From Breviolum minutum Mf 1.05b.01 (lineage: Eukaryota > Sar > Dinophyceae > Suessiales > Symbiodiniaceae), in NCBI GenBank assembly GCA_000507305.1, contig DF239656.1, positions 111,752 to 175,751 of the forward strand: 64,000 bases of DNA, read 5' to 3'. This document shows, piece by piece, positions 31,527 through 43,673 of this stretch. The notes below the pieces were generated by a model. That model did not search any database. It was not told where the DNA came from and was given only the letters and a program-made list of their open reading frames with translations. The position numbers were made by a program, and so were the translations under genes. Positions within the stretch are counted from its first letter, which is position 1. Each line of letters begins with the position of its first letter.

Positions 31527-31665
31527 GTTCACCAAAAGTTTCAGGTACCTAAAATGGAGGTACTGAAGCTTATAAGGCCATTTTGGGGGTGGGTTTTCCT
31601 TTACATAAGCCTTACATACAGCTTAAGTACCTCCATTTTAGGTACCTGAAATGTTTGGTGAAAGT
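31527..31665. repeat. F8 MITE, well preserved
   Basis: TTCACCAAAAGTTTCAGGTA and CCTAAAATGGAGGTAC on the left mirror GTACCTCCATTTTAGGTACC and TGAAATGTTTGGTGAA on the right; nearly perfect. Confidence 0.92.
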
Positions 31666-32246
31666 TGCGTGCCACACCCCGATATCGCACACCCCGATAT
31701 CGGCAATCCCCCGGCCGCCAAATATGAACTGAATCCCGGCTGATGGCTCTGTTGGTAAAGGTTTACTTGGAGGATCATCCCAGTTAGTAAGTGATTAAAA
31801 ACCATGGTTCGTAAGTCCCCTCAACTGGGGTTATTCCCCTTCCAAATGGACTTTTTATATCTTTTTATGGCTTATGGCATGGTGATTTTCTGTCAAGTCA
31901 AACCTTCATTGAATCCATCATTGGTGAGGAAAGGAAGGCAACAAAAACACATCAGAAAGATAAGTTTGAGAATGAACATTTCATACAGTAAGGGACGTTT
32001 CCCCTATAGTTTTTTAGTTGAGATACTTGAACCCAATTATAATGGGGGTTATACTAAGCCATGAAACCCTGTAAACCAATCAGTATTTCATGGTTCATGT
32101 CGTTAGGGGTTTTGTTGCCGTTGTTCACTTTCAAACAGTTCTAAGTGGAGTATAATATCCCTATAAGCAGGCTTTTTCCACCCCAGTTACCCATTTATTT
32201 CCAGCCATTTATAAGGGCACCATAACTCCACTTATAAGCCACCTTG

Positions 32247-32510
32247 TACTTGGAGGATCATCCCAGTTAGTAAGTGGTTATAAACCACCCATTTATAAGT
32301 CCTTTACCACCCATTGATAAGTCATGAATACGTCACTTGGAAGGGAAACGAGCCTATACTTACCCATAGGATCCATGGGACTGGTATATTTGCCTACATT
32401 TACCATAAAAATTAACCAAATGTAGGTAAAAATATGCCATACATGGATCGTATGGGTTTTAGGACTTACTAAAACCACGGTTTTTAACCACTGGGGTGAT
32501 TCTGCCAGTA
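32247..32510. repeat. F3 MITE interrupted by F5 element
   Basis: TACTTGGAGGATCATCCCAG at the left; the right half (ACTTACTAAAACCACGG, GGGGTGATTC) resumes after the inserted F5 element at 32363. The F3 copy is therefore the older of the two. Confidence 0.7.
32363..32456. repeat. F5 hairpin element (CCCATAGGATCCATG family)
   Basis: CCCATAGGATCCATGGGAC on the left and TACATGGATCGTATGGG on the right; inside, TTTGCCTACATTTACCAT mirrors ATGTAGGTAAAAATATGCC. Almost the whole element pairs with itself. Confidence 0.9.
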
Positions 32511-33864
32511 AACAAACAACCTGAAAAGGGCTGGTTCCTGTCGAACCGAGCACCGAGGATTAGATGCTTCCCGCAGTGCCATGATGCTACGTTTGCTTCG
32601 ACAAGTGCCACAAGAAGCCTTGGCGCAGGACAGGGGGAATTTCACCAAAAAAATGGGGGAATAGCTGAATAGCTATCTTAAAAACTGTTCAGAACTTCCC
32701 CCCCCCCATGTTTGGGAGAAACCGTGTATTTTCAATATAGGTGATTTTTCATAAGATGGGTTGAAACCAAGTAGCATGGAGCCAGAGTGAGAAAAAATTG
32801 GGGGACCGCAGTAGTAAGGTTCTTGTTTTTTTATTCTATTCCTGGAACCCCAAGGCCAACCATTTATAAATGGATGTTTCAATTGGATGATGAACCAAAT
32901 CTTTACATAGAAAATGGTTGGAAATCACCAAACATCCATTTATAAATGGTTGTTTGGGGTTCCAGGTTCTAGATTCTAGTTCTTGTTAAATACTGCGTTA
33001 CCTTGTGATATGGGGCCCCTTGATTGTTGTAAGTGGGTTTACAAGTAACTGGGGTGATTTTTATTCTTTATAGCAAGTCAACCTACCCTCCGGTAAGGTA
33101 CAACCCCACCCAGAAACAAGGCCTTGCTCACGGCTTATTAGCCATTGGTTTCCCCATGCCCTTCCTCAACTGTTCCTGACGATTTTATGCCTCGAAAACA
33201 GTTTCGGAAACACGCCGCCACAGATGGTAGGCATCTAGATATTTCTGATTCAGGGCTCAGGGCCAAATCTACAGCCCTGAATAACTAACCCCGCAAAAAA
33301 AAAGTTTGGCGTACATGACCTTACGTTTTTATGCCTTGAAAACAGGAGTTGAAAGATGTGGTGATTCCTCTAATCTTTCGCTTAAACTTCCCCAATCTTC
33401 TTTTAACGGAATCCTTACGGTTCGCCAGTTACCCCCTCCCCTTGAACAACCCCCCCCCTTAAGAACCCTATAAGTACTTGGAGATACCTTGTGTCCTGCC
33501 AAAACACTGGAGTTCCCTACCCTGAAAACAGGAGTTAAAAGATGTGGGAATGACAGTGGAAGATTTGGACAAAGAAGGCTTGGTCCAGGCCATGGTGCAA
33601 CAACTCTCCTGAAAAAGTTCCACACTCGTCACCATCGGAACCGGCGGCGAACATTCGAGGTTTGCGAATGGCAGGGTGAAGCCCTAAAACAAAATATATC
33701 TAGGTTGAGGCCCAGCTTGTAGGAAATGCATCTTCAAATCGTGGATGCATCCATTGCCATGTTAGTAAACAAAATAATATCTAGGCAAAACTATGACTCA
33801 ATGTCAAAGGAAAAAGGTGAAAAATGATTGGAGGTTGTCAAATTTATCAATCTCAAAGATGTAG

Positions 33865-33967
33865 CTAGGTGGTGGTTTCAAATTTGTTTTTCCTTTTCAG
33901 CCTTGTTTGGGGAAGATTTTTCCAATTTTACAAATATTTTTCAGATGGGGTCGAAACCACCAACCAG
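33865..33967. repeat. F1 MITE
   Basis: CTAGGTGGTGGTTTCAAA to TCGAAACCACCAACCAG; the last CTAG has become CCAG. Confidence 0.9.
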
Positions 33968-34596
33968 ATAGTGAGGGTCTAGATTTCATCCTTCATGGCA
34001 CTGTTTCCATTGAAACCCCATAACAAAGGGCAGTGCAACCCCCCATAAACCCTAAACAACCAGGTTTTTTGCATTGCTCATCAGGGAGCTAGTTTGCAGG
34101 CCCGGAATTCTTCTGGGTCTAAATTTAGACCGGTGCTCAGAAAGGGTGAAATGAGAAATGGTCAACAAGAAATACAAATAATAATTTTCCCTTTTACAAC
34201 GGGATAGTGCATGATAGTGTCATTGCAACATCTTATATTACGATATACGATTAGTCAAGTCATTTATTTGACATGTTGATTGTTGGTTACTTACAATGGC
34301 AGATCTCAAACATGTTTTTTTTGCATCTAGAGAATCTAGAGGTTTACCCTATGCTAAACTGAATAGTTCTATAGAATTTCTGCTGTGAAGCGGCGCATGT
34401 TGGAAACGGCTGGCTGGACTCGGAATTGAAGTTAGTTGTGGTTTCCAAATCTTGATGCTTCACCAGCACTGTTTTCATTGAACCCCCATAACAACTGGTA
34501 GTATAACCCCCCCATATACCCTAAACAGCCAGTTTTTTTTTCCATTGCTCATCAGAAGTATTTGTATGTTGCGGATCGAAAGGCAAGTGCTTTTGT

Positions 34597-34713
34597 TACC
34601 CTCCCTGAAACGAGCATGTTCGCAGAAAATGGATGTGTGCAAGACGATCCTTTCCTTTGGGGATGGTTTATTTTCAGGGCCAAACTGGGCAAACTGTTAG
34701 TTTCAGGGAGTGT
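34597..34713. repeat. F4 MITE
   Basis: TTACCCTCCCTGAAACGAGC to AACTGTTAGTTTCAGGGAGT. Confidence 0.85.
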
Positions 34714-34844
34714 GTTGGACAGCAGTTTGTTATGAGATCACCCCAGGGCTTGACATGATGTCAGTAGAATCAAGGGGACATTTTCTCTCAAACGTTGTTG
34801 CCACAAAATTTATCACGTTAATTTTATTACGGGATTGATCAATG

Positions 34845-34921
34845 ATGTATTTACCTACATTATACCTACATTAATGGTTGAATTTTATGGTGAATGTAGG
34901 TAAATACATGGATCCTATGGG
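34845..34921. repeat. F5 hairpin element, short copy
   Basis: ATTTACCTACATTATACC pairs with GGTGAATGTAGGTAAAT, followed by the ACATGGATCCTATGGG end. The left GGATCC end is missing. Confidence 0.75.
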
Positions 34922-35230
34922 TTAACACTCACACAAACATCTCACCATTGTCTTCAGCCAGCTGTTGTGTAGCCGTACAAGCGAAGTTTTTTTTGCGCAG
35001 CCTTGGAAGCATTCCGTGCTTCATTCATGGGACCAGCCCATGCCAAACCCTGAATGTGAAACACACAGGGTGAATGGCTGCAATTCATTTGGCCCCTTCA
35101 ACTGAGGACATGTTGAAGACACCTAAGGGTTGTCCTGATTTTTTCCAATAACCCAACACACTTTCCCAGCTCGGATTCTATATAAAACGTGAATCAAGCA
35201 ACCTGAGCAATGCCAATAAAGGGCACCTAG

Positions 35231-35397
35231 TTCTTGGAGGATGGGCTCCCAGGACGGACGTAAGTAGTTAGGATCACCAAAATTTATACCTGGTAAAACG
35301 CCATTTGGGAAGGGAAACCACAACAACCCCAGGTCTTGGGGACTTAGGATCACCATAGTTATAAACCATTTACAAGTCATTGGATGATCCTCCAAGT
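35231..35397. repeat. F3 MITE
   Basis: TTCTTGGAGGATGGGCTCCC to TTGGATGATCCTCCAAGT, with TTAGGATCACC in both halves. Confidence 0.8.
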
Positions 35398-35468
35398 TGT
35401 TTATGGAGATCCCTTGCTGGCAGTGGCGAAGATGGTAGTGATCGCAAGGATCGTTTGTAAGTTGGATT

Positions 35469-35565
35469 CCCATAGGATCCACGGGACTGGTATATTTACT
35501 GTACCTACATTTACCATAGAAATCAACCAAATGTAGGTGAATATACCATACATGGATCCTATGGG
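35469..35565. repeat. F5 hairpin element
   Basis: CCCATAGGATCCACGGGACT to ATACATGGATCCTATGGG; nearly complete self-complementarity. A further half copy lies at about 35973-36045. Confidence 0.9.
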
Positions 35566-36320
35566 ATTAGAATATGTTTCATATTTAGGGGACGCATTTC
35601 AACCAACTTCCACGGGTTAATTATAGTTATAACCCAACTTGAGCAGTGGACAAAAGACTGGTTGTTTAAAGCTTCATATATAGGGGGATTATAGTTATAC
35701 TAGCAATTTATGTGGGGATTATTTCATAAATCATGAAATAAGGATCCTTATTATGCTTTTCCAGTGTTGAACGGCAGGGCCCAATGTGTATACATGTAGC
35801 CAAGTGCAAAGTTTTCATCAAAGGACAGAGTGATGGTTAAGAATTTGAGCCACGAACAAGAACCGTCGGATACTTTCCATGAAATACGGGTTTGTTAACA
35901 GGGATCCGATATCCTTATATTGGTTTATGAAATGATCCTTATATAACTGCGGTAGTACAGTATAATCCCTTACCCATAGGATCCATGTGTGGTATATTCA
36001 CCTACATTTACCATAAGAATCAACCAAATGTAGTTACATATACCGAAAATTGGTAGGATTGATGGTCGAAACATCCCATCCCAATAGGATTGTCGGGTAA
36101 TCCATTTCTTACCTTAGGGCTTCATGATCCAGGACCCATTTTGTGATGCTTTATTAAAACCTTTCATTGTCTTGGAGTAGCTTTTTGGGGAGTAAGCGAT
36201 GCTTTTTTCAAAGGTGGTGGTTCACTAACATACCGTGTATTACGGTGGATCAGTACGAAACACATATCAATCAACAATAGAAAATCATAGCAAAACTGAA
36301 CAAAAGCTTTGGACAACCCT

Positions 36321-36432
36321 CCAAGAAATCCCAAACAGGACCCACTGAACGGACCCCTAAACCCGAGTATCTAATAGGTCTAGCAACTTACTTAGGGGTC
36401 TGTTGGTAAGGTCCCATTCAATTTTTGATGGA
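36321..36432. repeat. Second copy of the GGACCCCTAA repeat
   Basis: Matches 18864-18976 over its full length with only a few differences, from CCAAGAAATC to TCAATTTTTGATGGA. Confidence 0.88.
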
Positions 36433-37120
36433 CTTTGGCAACCCTGTTTTCGCTTGTCCTTTCATTATTAATTTTTCAGATTGCCATTTAATGGCAAACC
36501 TTTGGCACGTCGGCAGCGAGGGCTAGGAATGGATGGTGTTGTTGTTTTTTCTCTTTGATATGTTTCGCCTGTTTGACAGGTCTAGATATCAATGTATTAC
36601 ATGGATGTAACAATGGATATGCATAAATAGATATGGATTAAATATTCATATTACATACAAATAATACAAATATGGATAGTACGTTTACATATCATCTTGT
36701 ATGTCCATATTCTAAAATCAAAGGCAAACAACCCAACAACTCTTCAAAATTTTCTGCAGGAAGTTCTGAGTTTAGCATAGTTTCGCTTGTCCACTTTTGA
36801 TGTCCTCTCTACGCTCTTAGCCGCTGGTTGCCAACGGTGACTCCCACTGGACCCCTCGCCACCACCAACGTGGTTGGAGGGACAAATTGGGGCCCTGGAA
36901 GGTGGAAAAGCGACGTTTCCCGACCCGGGCAAAGTCCCCCCAAAAGGTAGGCGAAAGTAGGGGAATCCCCCCCCCAAAAAAAATGACCTAAACATTCAGG
37001 TTTAGGAATTTTTCAAAGTAACTTTTCCCAGATGTTTTTTTTTGTGATTTAGAAAGAGTGATGGATAGATAGCATCTCATGTGCCTAGATCAATGTGCTT
37101 GAAGTCAACAAAGACACAAA

Positions 37121-37242
37121 CAAGAAGGGGCCCCCCTAGTTTTAAGGTAGTTATAACCCCAGCAAACCCTATTTAACCATGGTTGTAAATGGGTATAACT
37201 AGGGATAAATCCACTTATAGTAGTTAGGGGGCCCCATCTTGA
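37121..37242. repeat. F2 MITE
   Basis: CAAGAAGGGGCCCCCCTAGT to AGTTAGGGGGCCCCATCTTG. Confidence 0.82.
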
Positions 37243-37330
37243 ACATCCTGTGATTTCAAGATGATTTCCAACAGATTCACCTTGGAAAGCAGTTAATTAC
37301 GCCGCTCTTCACGATTCAAACCCCATTGCT

Positions 37331-37427
37331 GCATCCATGGGACTGGTATATTTACCTACATTTACCATAGAAACCAACCATTCATGTAGTTAAATAGTAA
37401 ATATACCATACCTATAGATGGTATGGG
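37331..37427. repeat. F5 hairpin element, worn ends
   Basis: GCATCCATGGGACTGGTATA to AAATATACCATACCTATAGA and TGGTATGGG. Confidence 0.75.
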
Positions 37428-37583
37428 AACATTGACTTTGAACATCTCATCTCGAACTTCCCGCTTGATTTTATTGCTATGTCTTTTGGCTCCAGTCATA
37501 GATGGTTAAGGGGCCGTTGTGCCATCCGGCGGAAGGGGCCACAGCCCCCTGGTTGAGGTGTGGTTCACATGGGGGCAACAAAC

Positions 37584-37700
37584 TACCCTCCCTGAAACTA
37601 ACATAGCCTCTGAAAATAGTCCTCCCCAATAGGAAAGAAGTGTTCCAACCATCCATTTGTAATATTTGTAGGGGCGAGCTGTTAGTTTCAGGGAAGGTAA
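37584..37700. repeat. F4 MITE
   Basis: TACCCTCCCTGAAACTAACA to AGCTGTTAGTTTCAGGGAAG and GTA. Confidence 0.9.
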
Positions 37701-37719
37701 GGTTGTTTTTGTAAAAATA

Positions 37720-37813
37720 TACCCTCCAGGAAACTAACATATCCCACCATGGGAAAAGGAAAATCATCTTCAAAAGTGCGTTAGGATGGGATGTGTTAGT
37801 TCCCGGGAGGGTA
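37720..37813. repeat. F4-related MITE
   Basis: TACCCTCCAGGAAACTAACA to TGTTAGTTCCCGGGAGGGTA; lies 20 bp from the previous copy with a shared TTTTTGTAAA spacer motif. Confidence 0.85.
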
Positions 37814-38083
37814 GATGTTTTTGTAAACGGGAAACAATCATCAAAGAACAGCAGAAAACAGTTTCATGGTTCTTTTGGGGATCATGAATTCATCATGGCT
37901 TGTTATGATTCTGGAACTGGGTAGTACGAGCTCCTGTATACAACCCCAAAGATTAACAGCTAGAATCATGAAAATGATGGTCTGGAAGCTGGTTTTATTC
38001 CTTCCAGGTTCCAGCCGTTCATCTTACCGGGGGTGCGAACTCAACAACGTTTTGATGACAGAGCTGGCACAAACTCCGTTCAA

Positions 38084-38212
38084 TACAAGGTGGGCTCCAT
38101 CGTTACAAATGGAGTTATAACCTTTATAAATGGCTGAAAATAGCGGGTAGCTGGTGAGTGGTGTAAACAAACCCTACTTACCGGGGCCCCATAACTCCAT
38201 TTATAACTGTTT
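38084..38212. repeat. F2 MITE, right end lost
   Basis: TACAAGGTGGGCTCCATC at the left; the right half stops at CATAACTCCATTTATAACTG without the GGGCCCACCTT end. Confidence 0.75.
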
Positions 38213-38282
38213 GGGGTTTGCATCTTCAAATCGTGGATGTATCCATTGCCATGTTAGTTTTCTGTGGAAGATGAAATTGTAT

Positions 38283-38383
38283 CTAGGTGGTGGTTTCCAA
38301 TCTTTTTTATTTTCCCCTTTACCTGGGGAGATGATCCAGTTGACAAGCATATTTTTCAATTGGGTTGGTTCCACCGCCACCAG
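38283..38383. repeat. F1 MITE next to GC-rich island
   Basis: CTAGGTGGTGGTTTCCAA to GGTTCCACCGCCACCAG. It lies at the edge of the exon-like island at 38400-38800. Confidence 0.85.
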
Positions 38384-38431
38384 TTTTTCAATGATACTTC
38401 TGGACTGCCACTTTTTCGGGCAGTCAGCTGT

Positions 38432-38707
38432 TCAACGCCGAAACGCTTCAGCTGCCAAGCTGCGCAGCTGGGGGGCAATCTGAGAACTGCCGCGTTGACG
38501 CAGCTTCGTCTTCAAGACATCTTGGAGCTTCAATGGTGGTACATTGTTGGAGGGATTTACCCAGAAGCCTCTTTTGGATTGGCGAAACAGACCATGAGGA
38601 AGTCTGCTCCTGGTGTTTTTGGAAGTTGCTTGTTTGGAGGACATGCTACCAACATCAGCCATGGATATGGCCGCTGCGGCTGAGCTGCGAGCCATGGATA
38701 CATCCAA
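38432..38707 (-). CDS. Possible exon on the minus strand
   Basis: A GC-rich island with the most protein-like reading on the minus strand: SMSSKQATSKNTRSRLPHGL, FRQSKRGFWVNPSNNVPPLK, LQDVLKTKLRQRGSSQIAPQ, ending AAEAFRR-stop. The plus strand is also open in two frames (one ends AQRCSSGMPAWET), so the strand is uncertain. No family recognised. The F1 element ends about 50 bp beyond its stop. Confidence 0.3.
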   Translation of the reverse strand: MDVSMARSSAAAAISMADVGSMSSKQATSKNTRSRLPHGLFRQSKRGFWVNPSNNVPPLKLQDVLKTKLRQRGSSQIAPQLRSLAAEAFRR

Positions 38708-39469
38708 TTGCGCTGTTGAAACGGCCCTGTGGGATCACATGATGCGCCAGCACGGGGGAGCCCAACGCTGCAGTTCTGGCATGCCGGCCTGGGAAACTTG
38801 ATGAAAGCAACATGAAGCAACCACCCCTGGAAAATGAACTCCCAAAGCCCCTGAAAATTGGGTAGGTTGGAAGATGATCCTTTCTGAATTTGGGAGATAT
38901 TGTGGTAAATTTTCAGATTTATGAACTGTTAAACTTCCAGGGAGTAGATCAGAAAAAGATATTTTTACGTGTTTTTTTGGGTGTTGATGGAAGCTTAACC
39001 CGGGTTCACCACCTCGATAGGTGGGTGGCTTCAGGATCTGTTGAGGGTACCAACCCAAGAAGCTTACCAACCAACTTGGAACCCCTGAAACATCACCACT
39101 GGGAGGTGAGAATTTGAGTCGGGGATGGGGTCGCTCATCCTACCAACAGGTTATTTGAAACCCCTATACTTGGGGTTTATGAATTTAGCAATTTTTTCTT
39201 TTATATGGAATCACTGGGAGTTTAGACCTTCGCAGAGATTGATACCGGCAAACTGTTAGTTTCACGAACTTACATAATTTTTGGACATTTTGGAAGCAGT
39301 GGGCATGTCTCTCCTGGCAACAGGAGCTAATGCTGCATACCGGCCGTAAAGCCCCCTATATAATTGGTTGCTCCCCAAAAGATACCATGGCCGTGTCGCG
39401 TTTTCATGCCTCCATCTGCCGGTGGGATGATCATTCCCCAAACGATTGGACTCAACCTTAATTTCTTAC

Positions 39470-39564
39470 TCATAGGATCCATGTATTAATGGTATATTTA
39501 CCTACATTTACCATAAAGATCAACCATTCATGTAGGTAAATATACCATACATGGATCCTATGGG
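39470..39564. repeat. F5 hairpin element
   Basis: CTCATAGGATCCATGTATTA to CATACATGGATCCTATGGG, with TTACCTACATTTACCATA mirrored inside. Confidence 0.9.
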
Positions 39565-39850
39565 TTTTGTTTTTGTGTGACAAAAATTGCTCCACTTCAC
39601 CACCGATTCATCGCCAGGGGGTGATTTCCCGCCCAGTCGCACCACGTCCCGTCGCCGTTACGCCGCTTCGGCGTACCTGAGGAGGTAGGGTGTTCAACAG
39701 GGGTGTCTGACACGCGACAAACATGATTTTTAATGGGACTGATCTTGAAATGATCTTGAACAGAAGTACCTGGAAAACCTGGGAAAGTACTTTTTTTTTT
39801 CTGGTTTTAAGGGTAAAGTTGAGGGAAATTAACAGCACCTTGTTTTCCAG

Positions 39851-39999
39851 GTATAAGATGGGGCCCTACCAGTTGTAAGCGGTTGTTTTTTCACCCCCGT
39901 AGGGTTATAACATGTTTTTTCACTCGAGTTAGCAAAAGGGCCATTTATGGGGGGTCATCATTCATAGCTCTATTTATGATTAGTAGGACCTTATTTTGC
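39851..39999. repeat. F2 MITE, diverged
   Basis: GTATAAGATGGGGCCCTACC to GATTAGTAGGACCTTATTTT. The left boundary reads TTTCCAG|GTATAAG. Confidence 0.75.
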
Positions 40000-40267
40000 A
40001 AATCCTTTGTTTATCATTTTTTGTCGTCACCGATTCAAGGGGAAGTGAACGAAACGAACCATTGAGACATGAGCAATGAAAACTTACGGGATATACCATG
40101 GGAACCCACGTTTCCTTCATTTTTCCAGGTTTGGGGGTCCAAGGATATATCCTCTTACATCCGACATGGGATGATCCTCCAAGTGGTTGAAACTTCCTTC
40201 CTAAGAGTTGAAATAAGCATTGAAAAAAGGCCCCCCTGGTTATTTGTTGTATCGCATGGATCCTATG

Positions 40268-40367
40268 CTAGGTGGTGGTTTCAAACATTTTTTAGTTTCA
40301 CCCCTTTTTTAGGGGAAGATTCCCATTTTGACTAATATATTTGAGATGGGTTGAAACCACCAACTAG
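40268..40367. repeat. F1 MITE, in duplicated block
   Basis: CTAGGTGGTGGTTTCAAACA to TTGAAACCACCAACTAG. Its right flank to about 40475 duplicates 17469-17590. Confidence 0.92.
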
Positions 40368-40496
40368 GGCATCATCTAGTAGTAAAGATATGGGTTGGAA
40401 ACCTTTCAAAAACCTTTTACTAGTATAAAAAATGGCATCATGTAATCAACCAATATTTCAATGGAACGTAAGGGATCCCCCCTATTTTTTTCGTAG

Positions 40497-40625
40497 ATAT
40501 GTTGCGGTACTTTTATCCGCCTCGGACCTGACCGCCCCGCAGTCTTCATCGACCATGTCGATGACCGCCTCGAAAGCGGCGGAGCTCATGCGACGAGTTG
40601 GGGCCCTGGAGGGTTGCAACCTACA
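40497..40625 (+). CDS. Weak exon candidate
   Basis: After the T-rich acceptor TTTTTTTCGTAG| the frame reads YVAVLLSASDLTAPQSSSTM, SMTASKAAELMRRVGALEG. It is a GC-rich island in AT-rich DNA. No family; the opposite strand is also open, so this is tentative. Confidence 0.25.
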
Positions 40626-40712
40626 GGAATGGGGGTGGGTCGGAAGAAGCGGAAAGTTAGAAGTTTGGGGTTTTAGGTGGCATTAGGTGGGGGGTTTACC
40701 ACTTGGATGTGT

Positions 40713-40800
40713 CAGGAAGTTAGGATCAATGGTTAGTAAATGGATTATAACCTACTTATAAATGGGGTATATTGGGGTTATAACCCACTGATCCTAACCT
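40713..40800. repeat. F3b element (GGAAGTTAGGATCAATGG)
   Basis: AGTTAGGATCAATGGTTAGT to CCACTGATCCTAACC with the TTATAACC core. Related copies lie at 46222, 49080-49308 and 54706. Confidence 0.75.
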
Positions 40801-41719
40801 TTACAATGGTTTATAATGGTTTATCATCTAATGGGGGGGTGAAAATTTACCTTTTAATAACATTTTTTTTTTGGGGGGGAAAATTTACAGTTTTTCGCTT
40901 TCAATAACTTTAACTACAGGGTTTTTCACTTCCATTTTTTTTTGGGGGGAAATTTACGTTTACCCCCACAGGGATCATTCAATGGGGAGGACCCTTTTTT
41001 TGGGACTCAAACTTGATGCTAAATTGTATGGGTCATTTTGAGGGATTTCCCCGAAATATAGTGCATGAAGTTTGGGTTGGTAACATAATGACCCTTCCTC
41101 CCATAATTATGGAAGTGAAAAAATGGGTGTATCTCCAATAGGATCGTTACCTTTCAATGCAGCAATTTTCCACTTCCGTGATTATCGCAGAAAGAGCAAC
41201 GGTGAAACATTGCTTCCATGGATCACTTAAATGAGAATCAACGAGTGAAAGTACCAAATGGTGTCCATTTTATCTAACTTGTTAAGGGCACCCCGTGAAA
41301 TATGATATAGATACCTACCCAAAACGAAGCCAAAACGAAGCCAGATTTGAAGCCGGAGATACATGTTCCAACCCATCATTTTTAGCTATATGAGCCATGC
41401 TGTAAATTATAATTGTCTATTGTCTCACGATTTGAGGTTACATTCAAACACGGTTTTGAAGGTTTACCTCGAAAACGATAGGGGACTTCCTAAACAACGA
41501 TACCTCTGAGACATACATGTGAGAAGTACAAGACTTGGAAAACCATAGCAACCACCATTTTCAGCCATCATCACAACCATGGGGAAGCCAGCCATGAAGA
41601 CGACATGCAAGAGTCACAAGGCTATCAAACCAGAAACCCAAGGATCACCTCTCACGTGTGGGATACCCTCGTGGCAGTCGACCAACAGGTGGTTGTACAA
41701 GAGGTGATGGTAAGTCCCC

Positions 41720-41823
41720 AAGACCTGGGGTCATGGGACCCCTTCCAAATGGCCGAACTTCATGGCTTATAAATGGGGGGCCCGATCCCAAGTACTTACT
41801 AAGTGGGGTGGTCCTCCAAGTAG
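41720..41823. repeat. F3 MITE, right part
   Basis: AGACCTGGGGTCATGG through CTTACTAAGTGGGGTGGTCC and TCCAAGTA; the left end is unclear. Confidence 0.6.
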
Positions 41824-42287
41824 TAATCCCCTTAGCAAGGCTTTAGTTTGGGGGGGTTATAGCATCTCTTCAATTCCAATGAGGCTCCCCCAACCAGCCT
41901 CCCCTGATCATAAGGCCTCATTTCAGGTATTTTCAAGTATATAATTTCCAGAAATCCAACATAGATACCAAAAATTGCTCCATGTTTGAAGGGACTTATA
42001 TACCTTTTCCAAGGCCCATCATTTTGGGTATCAAAATGTTAGTTTGGTTCTGGTGTATATTCCCCCCACAATCCCCTTATGATTTATGGATCACCCCCAA
42101 CCAAAAACAACCACACATCTCTCTTGAATATCTTGAATGCTGAGGCTGGTGGTGACCTCCCTGCCCCTAAAGGCGATTTTTTTCGTGTTTCCACATACAA
42201 ACTTCCTGGCCGCCCATTGAAATTGTTGACCGGTGAGTGTTTTCTGAGTTTTTTTTCGAAAGGTTGTCATGATGAAACAACTGGAAG

Positions 42288-42384
42288 TGGCTGGTGGTTT
42301 TAAATATTTTTTATTTTCACCCCTACCTGGGGAGATGATCCAATTTGACTAATATTTTTCAAAGGGGTTGAAACCACCAACTAG
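42288..42384. repeat. F1 MITE
   Basis: GGCTGGTGGTTTTAAATA to TTGAAACCACCAACTAG; the left CTAG is altered. Confidence 0.88.
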
Positions 42385-42561
42385 GCGGAGGTTCTTGTTG
42401 AATTTGTTTGTTTAGTTTCCTTGGACGATTGGTTTGGTAGTGGTTTTTGGCTGAATTTGCCGTGAAAGGGCTTCAGTATGATGGTTTGTCATACTTGCAC
42501 TTTGTCTTTCATTGCACCAAGACGAACAAAATGTGAAGTTGACATGATGAAGTTTTCAAAG

Positions 42562-42708
42562 ATACAAGGTGGGTTCTAGGAGTTATCAGTGGAGTCATAA
42601 CCCCTATAAAGTAGGATTTTTCACCCTAGTTACCCATTTGTTGTCGGCCAATTTATAAGGGGCCTGCCCCATAAATCCTTTCAAAGCTGACAGGGCCCAC
42701 CATTGTAG
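42562..42708. repeat. F2 MITE
   Basis: ATACAAGGTGGGTTCTAGGA to CAGGGCCCACCATTGTAG. Confidence 0.82.
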
Positions 42709-42724
42709 CTTTCAATGTAGATCG

Positions 42725-42890
42725 GAAATATATATATATATACATTTACATTGATATACAGTATAGTATGTAAAATGTATATAGATATTAGATATACAGT
42801 AGTAAAATATATAAAATATAGAAATTAAAGAAAAGATGTATATATATAATATACAGCAATAGATATTAGCTTTGATATACATCATATATT
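42725..42890. repeat. AT-rich simple sequence
   Basis: Runs of TATATA and GATATACAGTA variants; low complexity with no coding signal. Confidence 0.8.
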
Positions 42891-43673
42891 GGGAGGCACC
42901 CCCACCCAGTAGTGGTGACTACCAGTATTCCTACGAATTTTGGAAGGTAGATTGCGATATGCTGGTTGTTCCTGTCACAGCCCGCTTGCCCTGTCAGTCT
43001 CCACGAGTACGGCGATCGTGCCTGCAGGAGGCGTAGTTGTGTTGTTTTTTTTTGCGTGTTTTCCAGGGGTTATGAAATGGGACAGATTTCCGGGGGAGAT
43101 GAAGTAGCATTACACATGTATATGGTGATCTTTATGTAATTTTGAGGGATTTCCCTTATAAACTTATAGTAGTACATTGTTTGGGTTGGTATTAAAATCA
43201 TATAAAGATATTCAATTCATGTAGGAACAGATATAAGATATCATGATACTAAGTTATTTCTAATCACAAACACACCTAGATTCGGAGTTGAATATTTTTT
43301 GGAATTGACAGTGATAAAGGTTACAGTATCTTTTTTTTGATGAATACAAGTCAGTATTAATGCTAAATGATCTGTTAAAAAAAGATTTGCTTTTAGGTGT
43401 TGTTTTGCGGATTGGTTTCCATGGGATGGACATCACCATCATTGCTCACCATTTGGGAGAATATTTTTGAACCTTTTCCAAGCATCGAAGAGTCGCAAAT
43501 TCAAAGATAATTCTGGACCCAGGTTATGCTAAATGGTGGTGAAATGTAAGGGAATCCCCCCAAAATCCCCTGAATTCAAGTTTAGGAATTATAGTAATTT
43601 GCCCAGATAATTGTATTTTATTATAGTGCAAGGTACCCTTTTGTCTGAGTGCGTTCTGGTGCCCTGATTTCAG

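Larger units (their letters stand above)
30170..38390. other. Repeat-rich, no certain gene
   Basis: Palindromic elements (listed) fill much of this stretch, with F6-type sequence near 30835, 31270, 32020, 34005, 34480, 35650 and 35880. Direct copies of TGAAAACAGGAGTT occur at about 33338 and 33522. A weak exon-like patch follows an acceptor at 32576 (CTTCCCGCAG|) but is too short to call. 36600-36715 is AT-rich with ATGGATAT-type runs. Confidence 0.5.
38808..43673. other. Repeat-rich, no certain gene
   Basis: An F4-like pair of ends lies at about 38826-38947. Beyond the listed elements the stretch holds AT-rich unique-looking sequence and a poly-G/T patch near 40860-40960. Short open frames occur but none shows a motif, apart from the weak exon candidate at 40497. 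Confidence 0.45.

Noticed and set aside
36744..36995. Minus-strand open frame in a GC-rich patch
   Set aside because: Gly/Ser/Arg-rich with no domain, no clear splice sites and a similar openness on the other strand.
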